Source of the DNA: CBIHLX01 sp966210935 | GTDB taxonomy: Bacteria > Patescibacteriota > Saccharimonadia > Saccharimonadales > Saccharimonadaceae | Assembly: GCA_966210935.1 (NCBI GenBank) | Contig: CBIHLX010000037.1 | Location: 1-8,060, forward strand | DNA: 8,060 nt | Reading direction: 5' to 3' | Shown here: in pieces, positions 6,403-8,060 of the stretch | Position numbering within the stretch: position 1 is the first letter of the stretch | How the letters are laid out: each line of letters starts with the position of its first letter | Position numbers and translations under genes: made by a program | The notes under the pieces: generated by a model | What the model was told of the DNA's origin: nothing | Databases searched by the model: none | What the model saw: only the letters and a program-made list of their open reading frames with translations

Positions 6403-6502
6403 AGTGGAAAGCGGTAGGCAACTACCCAACCAAAAACAAACACCACTAGCATTAAAAAATAACCTACGCACCCGGCTTCCGGGGAGAAGGCACCAATTAG
6501 CG
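6403..6502 (+). promoter_or_regulatory. mraZ 5' leader with two small hairpins and ribosome binding site
   Basis: The predicted leader has a 5-bp hairpin with a GCAA tetraloop (6413-6417 with 6422-6426), a G-poor A/C-rich middle (about 6423-6470), and a CCCGG-CTT-CCGGG hairpin (6471-6483) directly before the Shine-Dalgarno GAGAAGG (6484-6490), which lies 12 nt from the ATG. The second hairpin leaves the Shine-Dalgarno sequence free. The A/C tract shares a 13-nt exact word with the mraZ-rsmH intergenic RNA. Confidence 0.5.
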
Positions 6503-6865
6503 ATGGATTATTTCGAACGAAAGCTTGATGACAAGCGTCGGTTAACAATACCGACAGAGCTTCGAAATGAACTCGCCAGCGGCGTCGTTATCACCAGGGG
6601 TTTTAGTAAGTATCTGCATCTCTACCCACAGCACATATGGGACAGGGAAGTTGAGCCAGCGCTCGGCGGCAGCATCCTCGACGAAAAGGTCGCGGATCTG
6701 AATGTCCGATTCCGCCGCGGTAAGACAAATGCGGATCTTGATCAAAAACAGGGTCGCGTTACTATCGAGCAGCATTTGCTGGATTATGCAGGCATTGACC
6801 GCGAACTAATCGCCGTTCGAGCTGGCGCATACTGGCGTATTCTTGCACCTGATAGCGACGTGTAG
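6503..6865 (+). CDS. mraZ: Transcriptional regulator MraZ
   Basis: MraZ is a DNA-binding regulator made of two SpoVT/AbrB-like halves that heads the dcw cluster and represses its own operon. The start is set at ATG 6503 (120 aa) because MDYFERKLDDKRRLTIPTEL matches the family N-terminus and the promoter lies further downstream than the alternative in-frame GTG at 6323, which would give an unlikely 60-residue extension. The first half holds LDDKRRLTIPTELRNEL (8-24) and ITRGFSKYLHLYP (30-42). The second holds DLDQKQGRVTIEQHLLDYAGI (78-98) and a final beta segment. The protein is shorter than the usual 140-150 aa. In the first repeat the common DxKGR motif reads DDKRR, and in the second the common IP reads IE, so both DNA-contact loops diverge somewhat. 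Context with rsmH directly downstream confirms the identity. Confidence 0.93.
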   Translation: MDYFERKLDDKRRLTIPTELRNELASGVVITRGFSKYLHLYPQHIWDREVEPALGGSILDEKVADLNVRFRRGKTNADLDQKQGRVTIEQHLLDYAGIDRELIAVRAGAYWRILAPDSDV

Positions 6866-6882
6866 GGAATTTAACGCAATCG

Positions 6883-6895
6883 GCTCTTTAACAAT
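6883..6895 (+). promoter_or_regulatory. boxA-like antitermination element
   Basis: GCTCTTTAACAAT, continuing with another T, matches the boxA of E. coli rRNA operon leaders, which is the RNA site for NusB and S10 (NusE). It starts 18 nt after the mraZ stop, in the sense direction, and 25 nt before a long RNA helix, the same order as in rRNA leaders. No rRNA gene follows in the window. Binding is inferred from sequence only. Confidence 0.65.
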
Positions 6896-6919
6896 TCAGG
6901 CTAGATAGAAAGAAATACT

Positions 6920-7149
6920 CTCGAGGACACCTATCTGGCAGTAGTCGTGGCAGTTGGCCCACATTAAACAAGCCAAAGTACCTTCCTCACACACAACACC
7001 TCCCAAAAAACTCCACCTCACACATAAGTCTCTCAACTGAGTGTTTATGGATGACACAGTCATACAAACAATTACACTCAGACACTTATTTACAAAAACA
7101 AACACACATGCGAAAACAAACAGACTACTGCCGGTTAGGTGATCTCGAG
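6920..7149 (+). ncRNA. Candidate structured leader RNA between mraZ and rsmH
   Basis: Bases 6920-6946 pair with 7123-7149 to form a 27-position helix with 23 Watson-Crick pairs, two G-U pairs (6926/7143 and 6936/7133) and two mismatches (A/A at 6927/7142, U/U at 6934/7135). The outer end is CTCGAG on both arms. The helix encloses 176 nt. Inside, 7024-7029 pairs with 7084-7089, 7037-7044 pairs with 7074-7081 (8 perfect bp) and 7051-7055 pairs with 7059-7063, a three-step nested arm. The rest of the loop is largely unpaired A/C-rich sequence. No open frame with a ribosome binding site is seen here. The layout resembles a pre-rRNA processing stem (an RNase III-type substrate) and could be a cis-regulatory leader of rsmH, an excised small RNA, or less likely a small inverted-repeat element. 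It does not match a known RNA class that I can recall in detail. Confidence 0.6.
6961..7036 (+). promoter_or_regulatory. C-rich, G-poor tract resembling a Rho utilisation site
   Basis: By hand count these 76 nt contain 29 C and only 3 G, with little predicted base pairing. Such C-over-G bubbles are typical of Rho loading sites. It lies downstream of the boxA-like element, which in rRNA and suhB leaders influences Rho termination. Function is inferred. Confidence 0.35.
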
Positions 7150-7154
7150 CAAAC

Positions 7155-7165
7155 TGATATATAAT
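7155..7165 (+). promoter_or_regulatory. Promoter -10 region for rsmH
   Basis: TGA followed by TATATA (7158-7163), overlapping a perfect TATAAT at 7160-7165, lies 12-14 nt before the rsmH ATG. The predicted start near 7172 leaves a leader of about 6 nt with no Shine-Dalgarno sequence. A -35 would fall inside the 3' arm of the long inverted repeat and is weak (TTAGGT at 7135 is far). Confidence 0.55.
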
Positions 7166-7177
7166 CTATATTAGTTT

Positions 7178-8060
7178 ATGAGTATCAAAGAACATCCACC
7201 ACATCATGTTCCGGTTTTACTAGACGCGACACTTGATCAACTGCAACCTATTCAGGGAGAGAACTATCTCGACTTGACGGCAGGTTACGGCGGTCACGCT
7301 AGTCGTGTTCTTGATAAAACCCAAAACTATTCCGACTCCGTTCTTGTCGACCGTGACGATTATGCCATTAGGCATCTTCAAGCGTTCGCAGAAAAGGGAG
7401 TTCGTCTGCTCCATACTGATTTTGCCAGTGCTGTACAGCAACTGGTCGAAGAGGGGGAGCGATTCGATATAGTCTTGGCTGATCTGGGGGTGTCGTCACC
7501 ACAGCTCGACCAAGCTGAACGAGGGTTTTCTTTTGCAAAAGATGGGCCGCTCGATATGCGCATGGATCCAAGGCAGGAAACTACCGCGGCAACGCTGGTA
7601 AATACCGTCTCAAAGGATGAACTGGTGCGTATTATCACGACCTACGGTGAAGAACCGCTCGGTTTCGCTCGAAATGTCGCTCAAGCGATTATCGACAACC
7701 GACCGTTTTCGACTACCGACCAACTCGCTAGCCTGATCAAGTCAACCTACCGTGGCCCGTGGAAAAAAATCCACCCGGCAACGCGTACCTTTCAAGCTCT
7801 CCGTATTGCGGTCAACGACGAGTTACGGCAAGTTGAACTTATACTACCGCTTCTTCCAAAGCTACTAAAGCCAGGAGGTAGGGTAGGAATCATCAGCTTC
7901 CATAGCCTTGAAGATCGGCTTGTAAAGCAATATTTTGCCGAACAGAAAAACGCCGGTTATGAGGCTGAACTCACGATACTGACCAAAAAGCCGCTTTCAG
8001 GAGATATTTACGACGTTCACAATCCGCGATCACGTAGCGCAAAGCTTCGCGTCGCAGTGA
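7178..8060 (+). CDS. rsmH: 16S rRNA m4C1402 methyltransferase RsmH (MraW), 3' truncated by window edge
   Basis: RsmH transfers a methyl group from S-adenosylmethionine to N4 of C1402 in the ribosomal P-site of 16S rRNA. The frame is open from ATG 7178 to the window end (294 codons visible; the final TGA letters are out of frame), so only the last few residues are missing. Motifs are HVPVLLDATL (10-19), the SAM-binding loop DLTAGYGGHAS (32-42), LVDRDDYA (56-63), ADLGVSSPQLDQAERGFSF (101-119), DGPLDMRMD (122-130), HPATRTFQALRIAVNDEL (199-216), KPGGRVGIISFHSLEDRLVK (231-250) and NPRSRSAKLR (282-291). The usual TLG of the SAM loop reads TAG here, a mild change. There is no Shine-Dalgarno sequence; a -10 box lies just upstream. 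It follows mraZ as in most dcw clusters, with ftsL/ftsI-type genes expected beyond the window. Confidence 0.96.
   Translation, partial: MSIKEHPPHHVPVLLDATLDQLQPIQGENYLDLTAGYGGHASRVLDKTQNYSDSVLVDRDDYAIRHLQAFAEKGVRLLHTDFASAVQQLVEEGERFDIVLADLGVSSPQLDQAERGFSFAKDGPLDMRMDPRQETTAATLVNTVSKDELVRIITTYGEEPLGFARNVAQAIIDNRPFSTTDQLASLIKSTYRGPWKKIHPATRTFQALRIAVNDELRQVELILPLLPKLLKPGGRVGIISFHSLEDRLVKQYFAEQKNAGYEAELTILTKKPLSGDIYDVHNPRSRSAKLRVAV

Noticed and set aside
6323..6502. A 60-residue N-terminal extension of MraZ from a GTG at 6323
   Set aside because: It would start inside the DnaA-box palindrome and read through the mraZ promoter and MraZ boxes. The family N-terminus begins at the ATG at 6503, which has a Shine-Dalgarno sequence.
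6896..7105. Minus-strand 69-codon frame in the mraZ-rsmH gap
   Set aside because: No ribosome binding site or promoter, odd composition, and the region is better explained as a structured RNA with a C-rich loop.
6920..7149. A MITE-like mobile element with 27-bp terminal inverted repeats
   Set aside because: No target-site duplication is visible at the flanks, the arms carry G-U-type differences, and boxA lies directly upstream in rRNA-leader order, so an RNA element is favoured. A copy search in the genome would settle it.

Overview
The window (8060 bases, medium G+C, every supported gene on the + strand) looks like chromosomal DNA from a small-genome bacterium. A Saccharibacteria (TM7)-like member of the Patescibacteria/CPR fits best. 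This placement is an inference from compact gene packing, divergent but recognisable housekeeping proteins (MetK, YvcK, MraZ, RsmH), and several -10 boxes almost touching start codons. TGA is used as a stop (metK), so the UGA=Gly code of Gracilibacteria/SR1 is not indicated. No rRNA, tRNA, CRISPR array or insertion sequence was seen.

Layout. Positions 3-422 hold the C-terminal part of metK, followed 1 nt later by an unrecognised 195-aa soluble protein (424-1011). Next is a DUF4868/KwaB-like protein (1106-2086) that ends in a strong hairpin terminator (2091-2119). A second block starts at a TATAAT box directly before a Pif1-like helicase with a C-terminal helix-turn-helix (2144-3667). It continues with a GH1 beta-glycosidase (3676-4938), which has its own TATAAT overlapping the helicase stop codon, and a YvcK/GlmR-like protein (4942-5958). 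A near-consensus promoter then drives a 68-aa single-pass membrane protein (6023-6229), closed by a perfect 12-bp hairpin terminator (6251-6283).

The last third is the start of a dcw-type (division and cell wall) cluster and is the richest in regulation. A head-to-head pair of perfect consensus DnaA boxes (6309-6330) lies upstream of a promoter whose spacer contains 10-bp-phased TGGGT MraZ boxes, then mraZ (6503-6865). The 312-nt mraZ-rsmH gap is not empty. It holds a boxA-like antitermination sequence (6883-6895) nearly identical to the E. coli rRNA-leader boxA, then a 27-position near-perfect inverted repeat (6920-6946 with 7123-7149). The repeat encloses a strongly C-rich, G-poor 176-nt loop that carries its own nested hairpin arm. 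rsmH (16S rRNA m4C1402 methyltransferase) follows and runs off the window. The layout resembles an rRNA leader and processing stem without an rRNA inside, placed before a gene that modifies rRNA. This is the best candidate for an undescribed element here.

Theme. Genes placed directly behind promoters (2144, 3676, 6023, 7178) have a -10 box 7-12 nt before the ATG and little or no Shine-Dalgarno sequence, implying leaderless or near-leaderless mRNAs. Genes inside operons or behind a long leader (424, 4942, 6503) have a recognisable Shine-Dalgarno sequence.
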